Positions 1 to 9,220 are shown, counted from the first letter of the stretch. The stretch is 52,748 bases of DNA from Ligilactobacillus aviarius (GCF_001654615.1 NZ_LWUD01000001.1:1-52748); one strand, 5' to 3'. Notes: generated from the letters alone by a model not told the origin. A program made the numbers and translations.

Positions 1-15
1 GTCTAAAGACATAAT

Positions 16-49
16 AAAAAGACTGAGATTTTGAAATCTCAGTCTTTTT
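16..49 (-). terminator. Terminator of rqcH
   Basis: A near-perfect stem (AAAAAGACTGAGATTT against its complement) with almost no loop lies just past the rqcH stop codon and ends in a T run on the minus strand. A-T pairs at both ends mean it could also stop transcription arriving on the plus strand. Confidence 0.8.
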
Positions 50-51
50 AA

Positions 52-1770
52 TTACTCGTTTTTCGTTTTTAATTGATTAACTTTTTCCTCAGTCGGAGTA
101 ACATACAATGTTTTTTGGCCTTCATAGATCACAAACCCAGGTTTGGTCCCGTTTGGCTTGCGAATTCGCCGAACTTGCACATAGTCGACTGGAACGTTGG
201 CGGAGTTTCGTGATTTTGAGAAGTATGCTGCTAATTCAGCGGCTTCAACCAGCGTTTCATCGCTTGGGTCACTGCTTTCAACGATTACATGGGATCCTGG
301 AATGTTTTTTACATGAAGCCAGTAATCATTCTTTGAAGCGGTGTGTAAGGTCAACTTCTCATTTTGAAGATTATTTTTACCAACTTTGATTCGGGTACCA
401 TCACTTGCCCAGAATGTTTCCGGTTGGTTGATCTTAACCCGGCGTTTATTTTTCTTATGGTGGGTATTTTTCCGTAAGTATCCGCCGTTTTCAAGTTCAA
501 CTTGAATATCAGTTAAGTCTTGTGGTTCAGCAAGCTCAATTTGAGTTTGGATCTCTTCAAAATAGGCAATTTCATCTTCAGTAAGTTTAATTTGTTCCTT
601 CAAGTATGAAATCGCGTTTTTAAGTTTTTGATATTTTTTAAAGTATTTTTGGGCATTTTGCGAAGGACCGATTTGGTTCGATAACGCAATTTTCAATGGC
701 TTTTCATTATCATAAAAATTCGGTAACGTGATTTCAGTCATTCCGCGTTTAACCTGATACAAGTAAGTTGTTAGCAATTCGCCTTTTATCCGGTATTCAT
801 CCGCGTGCTGGGTATTGGTAAATTCTTTTTGCAATTTTTTTAGTTTATTGCGGTTCTTTTTCAATTCTTGGTTTACAACATGGATCAGTAAAGCTCCTTG
901 TTGCCGGACCCGATCACGGGTTGCCTTCTCACGGTAAAAATGATCAAGCAGTCCACTTAAAGAACCAAATTGAACACTCATGTTTTGAATATCATTTCCA
1001 AGTGCTGTAAATGTAAAATCAAGCCGTTTACTGGTGGTTAAACTTGGGGTTGGGGCATCCGCAGCTTTAAGAAAGCTCGTTAAATGTTCGGAATCATTTT
1101 GACCATCGTTTTGATGAAAAACATCCGCAAGCTGAAAGGCGCTGACTTTACCGAATCCTTGAAATTCTTTTTGAATATTTTGCGCAAGGACTTCACGATT
1201 AGGAAATTGTTGACCAAGGGCAATCAACCGTTGAGAATTTTCAGCAGCAAACGGGTCAAGTTTTTCCTGCTTCGGCGGTTGCCGATAGGTTGCACCGGGA
1301 AGCAATGTCCGGTAACGGTTTTGATCCATTCCAACGTGTTTAATAGTATCAATGATCGTTTGGGTTTGCTGATTGATCAAAATGACATTACTATACCGGT
1401 TCATGATTTCGATTGAAAGCAAGAGTGGTAGACGGTCCCCAATTTCATTGCGGGTTTCAAAACTAAAGTAAACGACGCGGTCATTTTCCAACTGTTGAAT
1501 GTCAGTTACCTTAGCGTTTTCAAGATATTTACGTAACATCATTGTAAATTTAGTTGGAACCGCCGGATTTTTATATGGAATTTGTGTAATTTGCATCCGG
1601 GCATAGTTGGGGTGAGCAGATAAAAGCAACGGGTAGTTTTTCCGGTTTGACCGAATCGTTAAAATCACTTCATTCGGGTATGGTTGCGAGATCTTCATTA
1701 CCCGGCCGTTAAGGATTTTTGCGCGCAGTTCGCTAACCATTGCGTGGGTAAACATTCCGTCAAATGCCAT
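52..1770 (-). CDS. rqcH: Ribosome quality control factor RqcH (NFACT/Rqc2 family)
   Basis: RqcH binds 50S subunits carrying stalled peptidyl-tRNA and recruits tRNA-Ala to add C-terminal alanine tails that mark the chain for degradation. Translation from the ATG at 1770 gives 572 aa beginning MAFDGMF, the usual family start; a Shine-Dalgarno AAAGG lies 9 nt before it, while an ATG three codons upstream has no spacing to that site. Seen: an N-terminal NFACT-N domain with the Asp-Arg pair at D97/R98, which in Bacillus RqcH is needed for alanine tailing; a charged coiled coil at about residues 280-430; and a C-terminal NFACT-R domain with WLHVKNIPGSHVIV. Older annotations call such proteins fibronectin-binding. 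It stands alone and is divergent from the MarR gene. Confidence 0.95.
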   Translation of the reverse strand: MAFDGMFTHAMVSELRAKILNGRVMKISQPYPNEVILTIRSNRKNYPLLLSAHPNYARMQITQIPYKNPAVPTKFTMMLRKYLENAKVTDIQQLENDRVVYFSFETRNEIGDRLPLLLSIEIMNRYSNVILINQQTQTIIDTIKHVGMDQNRYRTLLPGATYRQPPKQEKLDPFAAENSQRLIALGQQFPNREVLAQNIQKEFQGFGKVSAFQLADVFHQNDGQNDSEHLTSFLKAADAPTPSLTTSKRLDFTFTALGNDIQNMSVQFGSLSGLLDHFYREKATRDRVRQQGALLIHVVNQELKKNRNKLKKLQKEFTNTQHADEYRIKGELLTTYLYQVKRGMTEITLPNFYDNEKPLKIALSNQIGPSQNAQKYFKKYQKLKNAISYLKEQIKLTEDEIAYFEEIQTQIELAEPQDLTDIQVELENGGYLRKNTHHKKNKRRVKINQPETFWASDGTRIKVGKNNLQNEKLTLHTASKNDYWLHVKNIPGSHVIVESSDPSDETLVEAAELAAYFSKSRNSANVPVDYVQVRRIRKPNGTKPGFVIYEGQKTLYVTPTEEKVNQLKTKNE

Positions 1771-1867
1771 GATTCTCATCCTTTCTAAAATTAATAATAT
1801 GCTACTTATTATTGTAAAGTTCTGATGAAAAAAAGCAAAGAAAAATCCACAAATCGCCTTCAGAGTC

Positions 1868-1896
1868 TTGAAAAATATTTACAAAGATTGTATTAT
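1868..1896 (+). promoter_or_regulatory. Sigma-A promoter of the MarR gene
   Basis: TTGAAA (1868-1873), a 17-nt spacer and TATTAT (1891-1896) precede the MarR-family gene by about 35 nt. The match and spacing are those of a vegetative promoter. Confidence 0.65.
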
Positions 1897-1930
1897 GCAA
1901 TAAGGTACGAAAGAAGGGGTGATTTTCTTT

Positions 1931-2368
1931 TTGAAAGAACCATTAGACAATTTGCTTGATTTACAACGTGAATATCAACGGTTTGTTCAAAAAATGGCAA
2001 AGAATAATCAACTGACCATTGCCGAATGGCAGCTTCTTCAACGGATCGCTGACGGGAAAAATTCGCAAGAATTACTTGCAGAAGATTTGCGGCTTGATAC
2101 TTCAACGCTGAGTCGTCAACTAAGTAAACTAACGACCAAGGCGTTTGTTAAGATCAGTAAGGTTGCAAATCAAAACAACGTTAAAACCCGGAAAAGCTAT
2201 CAATACCATCTCAGTGAAATTGGTCAACGTGTTCTTTCACAAATGAATACGGATTTTAAAGAATTTGGACAAAAAGTATTTGCGCAGTGGACTGGCGAAG
2301 AGAAGAATTTTTTAAAGATTTTAATCAATCGTCTGACTCAAAGTATGCGTCAAGTAACATTAAATTAA
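1931..2368 (+). CDS. MarR-family transcriptional regulator
   Basis: A small winged-helix DNA-binding protein of 145 aa. The central segment (AEWQLLQRIADG, then DLRLDTSTLSRQLSKL as recognition helix) and the following basic wing (KTRKSYQYHLSEIGQRVL) are typical of MarR proteins, which bind short palindromes as dimers and release them on ligand binding. I chose the TTG at 1931: the sequence AAGGGGTGATT sits 7 nt before it and matches the 16S rRNA tail well. A GTG at 1919 would lie inside that ribosome binding site. It is followed after 22 nt by degV, so the two are probably co-transcribed. Target and ligand are unknown; no exporter is adjacent on this side. Confidence 0.85.
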   Translation: MKEPLDNLLDLQREYQRFVQKMAKNNQLTIAEWQLLQRIADGKNSQELLAEDLRLDTSTLSRQLSKLTTKAFVKISKVANQNNVKTRKSYQYHLSEIGQRVLSQMNTDFKEFGQKVFAQWTGEEKNFLKILINRLTQSMRQVTLN

Positions 2369-2390
2369 TTGATAAAGTAGGTGTAGTTTT

Positions 2391-3257
2391 ATGAAAACTG
2401 CTGTTGTAACCGACAGTACAGCAAATTTAGATCAAGAAACGATTGATAAGTACGGAATTAAAGTTGTTTCGATTCCTTACATTATTGATGGAACCGAATA
2501 TCAAGACGGCGTTGATCTTACCCGTCCTGAATTCTATGAAAAAATGCGGAATGCAAAGGACTTTCCGACCACATCGCAACCGCCAGTTGGCGAAATGATT
2601 AACTTGTATAATCAATTAGCTGATGAAGGTTACGATGCAGTTATTAGCATTCACATTGCAGGAACGATCTCCGGTTTGATGACGACTTTGAATAACTTAA
2701 AGGGTCAACTTGATAATATCAAGCTTTACCCGATCGACTCATCAATTACTGAAGTTCCAATGGGATGGATGGTTAAGTTAGCTGCACGGATGGCGGCTCA
2801 AAATGAAGATGCCGAAAAGATCGTTGCGGCCGTTGAACAGCTTAAAAAACAATATGATGCGGTCTTTGTTGTTGACGATTTGAAAAACTTGGCTCATGGT
2901 GGACGGTTATCAAACGCTTCAGCATTTATCGGAACCGTTTTAAAAATTAAACCGTTACTTCACTTTGATAAGGAAAGTGACAAGATCGTCGCCTTTGAAA
3001 AGGTTCGCTCATTGAAAAAGGCAATGAAACGGGCACAAGAAATCATTAAGGAAGAAACGGATAAGGCAGATTATCCGTTCCGCTTGCTAGTGATTCACGC
3101 TAATAATGAAAAACGCGGTCAAGAATGGGCTAAGGAAGTCCAGGAAGCCTTCCCCGGGATCCCGGTTTCACTTGATGAATTTGACCCAGTAATTGCGGTC
3201 CACCTTGGTGAAGGGGCATTGGCATTAGGATTTATTCGTGACATAGAAAAAGACTAA
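2391..3257 (+). CDS. DegV family fatty-acid-binding protein
   Basis: DegV/FakB-like proteins bind a single fatty acid and, as FakB partners of the kinase FakA, present exogenous fatty acid for phosphorylation. The 288-aa length fits. Seen: the N-terminal VTDSTANL motif, TTSQPPVGE in the fatty-acid headgroup loop, ISGLMTT, and HGGRLSNASAFIG near the middle, all family landmarks. The ATG has AGGTG 9 nt upstream. No fakA gene is in the window, so whether this copy is a working FakB or a paralogue cannot be told here. It probably shares the promoter of the MarR gene. Confidence 0.9.
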   Translation: MKTAVVTDSTANLDQETIDKYGIKVVSIPYIIDGTEYQDGVDLTRPEFYEKMRNAKDFPTTSQPPVGEMINLYNQLADEGYDAVISIHIAGTISGLMTTLNNLKGQLDNIKLYPIDSSITEVPMGWMVKLAARMAAQNEDAEKIVAAVEQLKKQYDAVFVVDDLKNLAHGGRLSNASAFIGTVLKIKPLLHFDKESDKIVAFEKVRSLKKAMKRAQEIIKEETDKADYPFRLLVIHANNEKRGQEWAKEVQEAFPGIPVSLDEFDPVIAVHLGEGALALGFIRDIEKD

Positions 3258-3351
3258 ATTTTAAGCCAAATTCATCACTTTCTTTTCAATTTTGTGAGAG
3301 AATATAACATATAAAGGATAGATTATATATTAATTGAAAGATGATGATTAA

Positions 3352-4185
3352 ATGCGAGTTCAATTAGGATTAAAAGGGAGCACCGATGACAGCCAATACC
3401 GGGATCGGTTGCAATATCATCCGGATGTTTTTGAGTTTTTTACCCAAGAAGACGACTTTACGACTGACGGATTGCAGAAGTTACGGTATGCGATTCAAGC
3501 AGTGCAAAATGAAGCAACAAGTAAAATTGTGCTGCATCAACCGATGCGGTATCAAAAAACAATTTTTACGGAATTGATTGCCCCGGAAAGCCGCTGTCCG
3601 GATCTTTATAAATTTGTCGAACAAAGTACAATTGACTTGTTACAAGTTGCGTATGATTTTGACGTTCAAGTATTGATCCATGGGGCATATTTACGGCAAA
3701 CCCCTAAATACATTGCAATGTATCCGTCTTTTGATGCCGCTCAAGATGCGGCTTTCAAACGGATGGATCGGTTCAATGAAATGGGCGGCAATCATATCAT
3801 GTTTGAAAACAGTATCTCACCGATTTTTTATTACGGTGATCCGCAGTTTGAAGAGCGAATTTTAGCTCATGGATACCGGCTGGCATTCGATACTTCGCAC
3901 TGTTTTATTGCTGAACACGGTGACAATGATAAGTTAGTTGCTTCAATCAAACATTTAATGGATGCGACGGTTCATTATCACCTCGTTGATTCGATGGGTG
4001 AGCATCATGACAGTTTAGTTCTCGGAACTGGGAAGATCGACTGGCGGCGAGTTTTACCGCTCCTTAATGAAAATTCAAAAGCAACGAGCATTTATGAAAT
4101 CAATTTGGCAGATCCAACTGATGCTAAGGAACAGATGGAAAGCCATCGTTATTTGGTTGAATTAGCCAAAACACTAACTGATTAA
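3352..4185 (+). CDS. Xylose-isomerase-like TIM-barrel protein (AP endonuclease 2 superfamily)
   Basis: A 277-aa protein with the layout of the sugar phosphate isomerase/epimerase and endonuclease IV superfamily. Likely metal ligands are in order: LIHGAYL, the Glu in IMFENSIS, AFDTSHCF, and HYHLVDSMGEHHDS followed by LGTGKIDW, the typical closing motif of the barrel. These proteins bind divalent metals and act on sugars or abasic DNA; the sequence does not decide between the two. The start ATG has only a weak Shine-Dalgarno. It is 20 nt from the next gene, a small membrane protein, and about 95 nt after degV. Confidence 0.75.
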   Translation: MRVQLGLKGSTDDSQYRDRLQYHPDVFEFFTQEDDFTTDGLQKLRYAIQAVQNEATSKIVLHQPMRYQKTIFTELIAPESRCPDLYKFVEQSTIDLLQVAYDFDVQVLIHGAYLRQTPKYIAMYPSFDAAQDAAFKRMDRFNEMGGNHIMFENSISPIFYYGDPQFEERILAHGYRLAFDTSHCFIAEHGDNDKLVASIKHLMDATVHYHLVDSMGEHHDSLVLGTGKIDWRRVLPLLNENSKATSIYEINLADPTDAKEQMESHRYLVELAKTLTD

Positions 4186-4204
4186 ATAAAGAAGAGGTAA
4201 GATT

Positions 4205-4597
4205 TTGGCAAAGATATTAAACGTTCTGATTGGAACGATTGGTATTTTATATATTTGCGGACAAGTTACCTATTATGGTTTTGTCCAGTTGCTAAGTACG
4301 CTCGGCTATATTCACGCTGCAACGGTTGCTGATAGTCATAAAATTATCTTTGATTGGGTGATTTTTATGGCATTTTTATTAGTAATCTTCGGCTGTGTGG
4401 CATTGGTTGCAAACTTTATCAAATTTCAAACGTCCCATTTAGGGTTACGCCTGATTTTTAATATTGTTTGCATTTTTATGCCATTCTTACACATTAAGAA
4501 TCATCTAACAATTCTTTTCGAGGGTGTATTTTTAATTTTGTTTGGGTTATACTTAGCTACAATAAGAAAATCTAAATTAATTAATGGTAAAAATTAA
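4205..4597 (+). CDS. Small integral membrane protein of unknown function
   Basis: A 130-aa protein that I do not recognise. It has about four hydrophobic helices (residues near 7-30, 48-68, 80-97 and 100-118) and a basic C-terminus (RKSKLINGKN), so it should sit in the cytoplasmic membrane with the tail inside. Translation starts at TTG 4205, 7 nt after AAGAGGTAAG. It lies between the TIM-barrel gene and signal peptidase with gaps of 20 and 25 nt, so the three are probably one transcript ending at the terminator after lepB. Confidence 0.65.
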   Translation: MAKILNVLIGTIGILYICGQVTYYGFVQLLSTLGYIHAATVADSHKIIFDWVIFMAFLLVIFGCVALVANFIKFQTSHLGLRLIFNIVCIFMPFLHIKNHLTILFEGVFLILFGLYLATIRKSKLINGKN

Positions 4598-4622
4598 TCT
4601 AAAACGATAGGGGCTAATAGTT

Positions 4623-5213
4623 GTGTCATCATTTTTTAAAAACGTTGTCGCTCCAATCTTGACGGGACTGGCAATTGCAGCGTTCATCGTAACTTTTGTA
4701 TTTCGAATCGTAAAGGTTGACGGAACTTCAATGTATCCGAACCTTCAAAATAACGAACATGTAATTGTGTGGAAGTTAGGCAAGGTGCGGGAAGATTCCG
4801 TAGTTGTCTTTGACGCATATGGCGTTGATAAAAACAATCCGAATGTTCAAAAGAACACAAAGTACGTTAAGCGGGTAATCGGAATGCCTGGTGACAAGAT
4901 TGAATACAAAAACAATGGTGATTTGTATGTTAACGGCAAGTACCAACCACAAAATTACATTACCAAGCAACAACGGACAAGCGGAACATTAACATTGCTT
5001 TTACCAGAAGCGAAGGGCGTCACTCTCGGAACAGGAAAAACATTTACCGTTCCGAAGAATTGTTATTTCGTTCTTGGTGATAACCGGGCAGATTCAAATG
5101 ATAGCCGGTATTATGGATTTGTTCCTAAAGATAAGATCGTTGGAATTGCGAAAGCACCATTCTGGAACAGTAAACATAAGCTGATTAATGATTATTATCC
5201 AGCAACTAATTAA
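4623..5213 (+). CDS. lepB: Signal peptidase I
   Basis: Type I signal peptidase removes signal peptides from exported proteins at the outer face of the membrane. The 196-aa protein has one N-terminal transmembrane anchor (about residues 8-28), the nucleophile Ser36 in VDGTSMYPNL (box B), the general base Lys83 in KYVKRVIGMPGDK (box D), and box E GDNRADSNDSRYYGFV. The start is GTG at 4623 behind GATAGGGG. Gram-positive genomes often carry several; this is a short form with one anchor. It is the last gene before a strong terminator. Confidence 0.93.
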   Translation: MSSFFKNVVAPILTGLAIAAFIVTFVFRIVKVDGTSMYPNLQNNEHVIVWKLGKVREDSVVVFDAYGVDKNNPNVQKNTKYVKRVIGMPGDKIEYKNNGDLYVNGKYQPQNYITKQQRTSGTLTLLLPEAKGVTLGTGKTFTVPKNCYFVLGDNRADSNDSRYYGFVPKDKIVGIAKAPFWNSKHKLINDYYPATN

Positions 5214-5217
5214 AGAT

Positions 5218-5249
5218 TAAGGTGATGATGAAAGTCATCACCTTATTTA
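5218..5249 (+). terminator. Terminator after lepB
   Basis: An 11-bp perfect stem (TAAGGTGATGA with TCATCACCTTA, loop TGAAAG) begins 5 nt after the lepB stop and is followed by TTTAATT. Confidence 0.8.
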
Positions 5250-5301
5250 ATTGCCATGATTGAATGCGATTCCATTGTCTTAATGATGGTGTTTGTGGAA
5301 G

Positions 5302-5330
5302 TTCCTTTTCAGGGATTTTCCTGATATAAT
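5302..5330 (+). promoter_or_regulatory. Extended -10 promoter of the nucleoside hydrolase gene, with small palindrome
   Basis: TGATATAAT (5322-5330) is an extended -10 element 34 nt before the start codon; the -35 (TTCCTT) is poor. The spacer carries TCAGG-GATTTT-CCTGA, a short inverted repeat overlapping the -10 that could be an operator. Confidence 0.5.
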
Positions 5331-5364
5331 TTAGTCATACTCAAAATGATTGGATGTGAGGATA

Positions 5365-6289
5365 ATGAAACCTGAAAAAATTATTCTTGATTGTGATCCC
5401 GGACATGATGATGCTTTAGCGTTAACGATGGCTGTTGCGAGTGAGCAAATCGAATTATTGGGAGTAACGACGTCTGCCGGTAATCAAACGCCGGATAAAA
5501 CGTTAAATAATGCATTACGGAGGTGCAACGAACATCCTGGTTGCAGGTGGAAATCATCGTCCGTTGATGCGGAATTTAAAGATCGCAGATTATGTCCACG
5601 GTGAAACTGGATTAGATGGGGCTGATTTACCGGAACCAGCTTTTGAACCAGTTCACCAGCCCGCAGTCGAATTGATTGCGGATATTTTACGCACACAAAC
5701 GGAACCGATCACGTTGGTTGTGACGGGACCGATGACGAATATCGCCTTATTTTTAAGAGTTCATCCTGAATTAGAAAATAAAATTAAACAAATTGTTTTC
5801 ATGGGTGGCGCAGCCGGCCAAGGAAACGTCCATCCGACAACGGAATTCAATATGGCAGTTGACCCGGAAGCCGCTAAAATGGTTGTTAATGAAGGTATTC
5901 CATTGGTAATGGCCGGATTGAATGTCACGTTAAAAGCGCAAATTTGTCCAGATGATCTTGAAAAAATCCGTCAAATTAATAATCCGGTTGCTCAAGCAAT
6001 TACCGGACAAATGGAATTTTATGGAAAATGGTATGGTCAAGACGAATTTGGTTTGGCCGGAACGCCAGTCCATGATCCATGCACCATTGCTTATTTATTG
6101 AAACCTGAGATTTTTGAAAGTCATTCAGCCTTCCTTGATGTTGAAACTCAGGGACAATTAACGGCGGGAGAAACGGTTGTTGACTTTGCAGGGTTAATGA
6201 ATCGGAAACCAAATGCGAAAGTTTTAATGGATCTTAATCGCCAACGGTTTGTCGGTTTAATTACTGATTTGCTTCATCAATTTGATTAA
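5365..6289 (+). pseudogene. Inosine/uridine-type nucleoside hydrolase, frameshifted
   Basis: Nucleoside hydrolases cleave ribonucleosides to base and ribose. The first frame (from ATG 5365) carries the calcium- and ribose-binding DCDPGHDDA motif and continues to NNALR, then runs into a short unrelated tail ending at 5604. The rest of the enzyme, from [13 protein letters not shown] through VVTGPMTNIALFL, VFMGGAA, NMAVDPEAA and PVHDPCTIAYLL, is intact in another frame. The break is at about 5518-5526. Compared with relatives, about seven residues between NNALR and the TN-I-L-VAGGN strand are replaced by 7 nt, so a deletion of about 14 nt is the simplest cause. An internal ATG at 5510 could start the second part, but that product would lack the catalytic Asp cluster. 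Confidence 0.85.
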
Positions 6290-6292
6290 AAG

Positions 6293-6321
6293 AAAAGGAT
6301 CGTTTCAATGCGATCTTTTTT
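6293..6321 (+). terminator. Terminator after the nucleoside hydrolase
   Basis: AAAAGGATCG and CGATCTTTTTT form a stem with one G-T pair and an 8-nt loop, ending in six T. Confidence 0.7.
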
Positions 6322-6329
6322 GAATACCA

Positions 6330-7559
6330 TTATGCATTCTTTTTCTTATTTCCTATTTTAAAACTAATTAGGACAATCAGCAGGTTGATTGCAGCTAGAA
6401 TTGCGGTCATTACGAACACGTCTGGATATGAAAAATGACCAGCAATTACAGAGCCAAGCATTGGGCCAATGATACTTCCAATGGCTTGGAAAGATTGCAT
6501 GTAACTGAAGACCCGGCTGACAACCGCGTCAGGAGCATTATTCATTAAAACAGTTTGAGCAAGCGGAAGTAAAGCCGCATCCGAAATTCCGATTAAGAAC
6601 CGGCAAATTCCTAATGTGTATACATTTCCGACCCAACTCGTTGCGAAAAAGACGCATCCGGAGAAAATCAATCCTGCAACCAAAACTTTTCGTGCCCCGA
6701 TGCGGTCACCAAGATCGCCTAATCGGTGAGCAGCCATAATGGTTGCAAACCCGGGAAGGGCAGTGATGATTCCGCTGACAACTGATACACTGCCATGGCC
6801 ATGTAATAACTGCCGAACAAATAAACTAATGACCGGGTTAATTGACTTGGTAACGGCATTTACAAGCATTGCGGTAATGAACATTGCAATGACGATCGGC
6901 AAGCTGTTGACTTGAGCCAGAGCTGATTTTTCTTTTCGGGAAGCATTTTTGGCGATTTCATGTGGAGTAAATTCTTCTTTAACGAACACCAAAGCTAAAA
7001 TTCCAGCAATGAACATAATGATTCCGAAAAGGTAGAAGGTCATCCGATAACCCCAAATACCGGCAATCATCCCGCCGATGATTGGACCGATCAGCTGTCC
7101 GCCGACCCGGCCAGTTGTTAAGATTCCCATTGCTTTTCCGCCTTGATTCGACGGAACTTCGCTTGCAACTAAGGCTTGCGAATTACTGTTGTATCCTGAG
7201 AAACACCCGTATACAAATCGCCAAAAAATTAAAATCCAGATGTTATGCGCAAGTCCGCAGAGAAATCCTGTAATACACATTCCAAATGCTGACCGTAAAA
7301 TCATTGGTTTCCGACCAGTCCGGTCAGCGAGTTTCCCCCATAATGGTGAAACAATCGCCTGACTAACAAAGGCAATCGCATACGCTAACCCGGAATAGAA
7401 AGTTAATTGGACGTTTGTAAAGTGCGCCATTTGGCTGATAAACAGCGGCAAAAACGGCAAACTCATACTAAAGCCAGTCCCGGAAACAAAATCCCCAAAC
7501 GCTAAAACATATAAGTTTTTGCGCCATTGAGGCATTTCCTTAATATTCAATTTGATCAT
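6330..7559 (-). CDS. MFS multidrug exporter, 12-helix (DHA1) type
   Basis: A proton-driven exporter of the major facilitator superfamily, 409 aa from the ATG at 7559. Seen: about 12 hydrophobic helices, the loop 2-3 motif GKLADRTGRKP, motif RFVYGCFSGY, motif C-like GRVGGQLIGPIIGG in helix 5, and a second loop motif HRLGDLGDRIGARK. It resembles the NorA/PmrA/MdtG-like exporters and is a paralogue of the exporter at 27159-28358, with which it shares long stretches (WRKN/WKKNLY, PLWGKLADR, FLIGISDAALLP). A TTG/ATG extension up to 7637 is possible but lies over a palindrome and lacks the paralogue's end. Substrate unknown. Confidence 0.85.
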   Translation of the reverse strand: MIKLNIKEMPQWRKNLYVLAFGDFVSGTGFSMSLPFLPLFISQMAHFTNVQLTFYSGLAYAIAFVSQAIVSPLWGKLADRTGRKPMILRSAFGMCITGFLCGLAHNIWILIFWRFVYGCFSGYNSNSQALVASEVPSNQGGKAMGILTTGRVGGQLIGPIIGGMIAGIWGYRMTFYLFGIIMFIAGILALVFVKEEFTPHEIAKNASRKEKSALAQVNSLPIVIAMFITAMLVNAVTKSINPVISLFVRQLLHGHGSVSVVSGIITALPGFATIMAAHRLGDLGDRIGARKVLVAGLIFSGCVFFATSWVGNVYTLGICRFLIGISDAALLPLAQTVLMNNAPDAVVSRVFSYMQSFQAIGSIIGPMLGSVIAGHFSYPDVFVMTAILAAINLLIVLISFKIGNKKKNA

Positions 7560-7573
7560 CTTCTCAATCTCTA

Positions 7574-7589
7574 AGTTAGTATACTTACT
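7574..7589. promoter_or_regulatory. Candidate operator palindrome of the DHA1 exporter
   Basis: AGTTAGTATACTTACT is a 16-bp palindrome with one mismatched pair, with a perfect AGTATACT core. It lies 15 nt before the exporter start codon and would block transcription or early elongation if bound. No regulator gene is next to it. Confidence 0.4.
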
Positions 7590-7741
7590 ATTTAAAACTA
7601 AAATTCCAAAGATGTAAATACTAAAATAACTGACCACTTATCGCTAAAAAATGTCCGGTTAGCGAAAAATGCTTTAAAATCAAAGTTTTGGAAAATGATT
7701 GATTTTCATTCGTGATAAAATGGAACTTGAAGGTGATTTTA

Positions 7742-9121
7742 ATGGAAAACGTCTCAACGAAGGAAAAACTAAGTGTGATCAGTGGAAGTTGTCTGGGGTT
7801 TATCGGAATTTTGATTGGAACTTCCCTGGTTGTCACTTTTCCAACGTTAATTCATGAATTTAATACGCGTTTAGCTGTCGTTCAGTGGTTGGCATCGGGC
7901 TATTATTTAGTTGCAACGATCACAATGAGTGCGACGGCCTATTTAATGAAACATTTTCCGCTTCGGCGAATTTTTATGTTAGCAGCATTGGCGTTTATTC
8001 CTGGATGTCTGATCAGTGCGTTTGCCCAGTCTTTTAGAATGCTGCTGGTTGGATGTATGATCAATGCATTTGCAACGGGGATTGCAACGCCGCTGATGTA
8101 TCAAATTGTTTTCCATTCGATTCCGCAAGATCAGTTTGGTAAGTACAACGGAATTGTGACAATGATCAAATCATTTGGCCCGGCATTCGGTCCCACATAC
8201 GGCGGGTTACTGACATATTTGATTTCATGGCGGATGATCTTTATTATTGTGTTGCCGCTATTGTTGGTTGCTTTTGGAATGGGAATGTATTCGCTTAAAA
8301 AGGAAAAGGTTGAAACGGCTTCAACGCCTTTTGATTATCTTGGATTGATCTTGTTTGGAGCAACGGTTATTACGTTTAGCCTGGTAATCAGTAATCTTGG
8401 AACGCAAATTCATCATCCGGGATCGTTGATTGGACTTTTAATTGGCAGTGTTGTTTTTCTAGGAGCATTCATTTATGAAAATCAGCATACAAAGCGGAAA
8501 TATCTGAGTTTCCGAATTATCAAAAATAAAATCGTTCGTTTCCGGTTGATTTCATTTTTCAGCTTACAGTTTATGAATTTGAGTTTGGTATTTATTTTGC
8601 CGCTTTATGCCGAAGAGGTTTTGCACTATAATTCATTGGTCACGGGAATGTTGCTGCTTCCGGGAGCGGTAATCGGCGCATTATTATCGCCCGTTTCAGG
8701 GAAAATTTATGATAAAAAGGGGGCGTTCTTTACACTAACGCTTTCAAGTGGTTTCTTGTTTGCAGGCGTTGCTCTTTATTTGATCAGTTTTAAATTTCTG
8801 ACGGCATTTTTAATTGGGCTGATTTACATCATCTTCCGGTTAGGTTACACGTTTGGATTTGGCAATATTATGTCAGATGCCGGAAAGTATGTTTCAGCGG
8901 CTGACCATTCGCTTGTCAGTTCAATCTTCAATACTTTCCAGCAATATTCGGGAACGATTGGAACCAGTTTGATGTCGTCGATCATTACGATTTTTGAAGG
9001 TTTAGGCCTAAGCGAAGCCAGTGCGATCCTTACTGGTGGTCGAATCGGCCTGACAATTTTAGTTATCATTGCCATTGCTTTAATTGGAATTACGGTTTAT
9101 GTGCGTCAACTAGAAAAATAA
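7742..9121 (+). CDS. MFS drug exporter, 14-helix (DHA2/EmrB-QacA) type
   Basis: A 459-aa proton-coupled exporter. Seen: about 14 hydrophobic helices, the N-terminal pattern VTFPTLIHEFNTRLAVVQWLASGYYLV that defines DHA2 proteins, helix-5 motif GPAFGPTYGGLLTYLISWR, and a C-terminal half with LLLPGAVIGALLSPVSGKIYDKKG. The ATG at 7742 follows GAAGGTGA by 5 nt; a longer reading from 7712 would put start and Shine-Dalgarno out of register. It is divergent from the DHA1 exporter with about 180 nt between, and it has a paralogue at 14946-16322 and another at 43117-44493. Substrate unknown. Confidence 0.88.
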   Translation: MENVSTKEKLSVISGSCLGFIGILIGTSLVVTFPTLIHEFNTRLAVVQWLASGYYLVATITMSATAYLMKHFPLRRIFMLAALAFIPGCLISAFAQSFRMLLVGCMINAFATGIATPLMYQIVFHSIPQDQFGKYNGIVTMIKSFGPAFGPTYGGLLTYLISWRMIFIIVLPLLLVAFGMGMYSLKKEKVETASTPFDYLGLILFGATVITFSLVISNLGTQIHHPGSLIGLLIGSVVFLGAFIYENQHTKRKYLSFRIIKNKIVRFRLISFFSLQFMNLSLVFILPLYAEEVLHYNSLVTGMLLLPGAVIGALLSPVSGKIYDKKGAFFTLTLSSGFLFAGVALYLISFKFLTAFLIGLIYIIFRLGYTFGFGNIMSDAGKYVSAADHSLVSSIFNTFQQYSGTIGTSLMSSIITIFEGLGLSEASAILTGGRIGLTILVIIAIALIGITVYVRQLEK

Positions 9122-9127
9122 AAACAA

Positions 9128-9174
9128 AAAAAGCTGAAATCTTGAATTTTAATAATCAAGACTTCAGCTTTTTT
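9128..9174 (+). terminator. Terminator after the DHA2 exporter
   Basis: AAGCTGAA-A-TCTTGA pairs with TCAAGA-C-TTCAGCTT around an A/T loop, flanked by A and T runs. It can act in both directions, also ending xerS transcripts on the minus strand. Confidence 0.8.
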
Positions 9175-9220
9175 AATTTCCAAATTGAAAGGGGACCAGT
9201 AAGAGAAGGGCAAAAGGGGC

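Noticed and set aside
7560-7637. N-terminal extension of the DHA1 exporter
   Set aside because: The extension would include an operator-like palindrome, lacks a good ribosome binding site, and does not align with the paralogue at 27159-28358.
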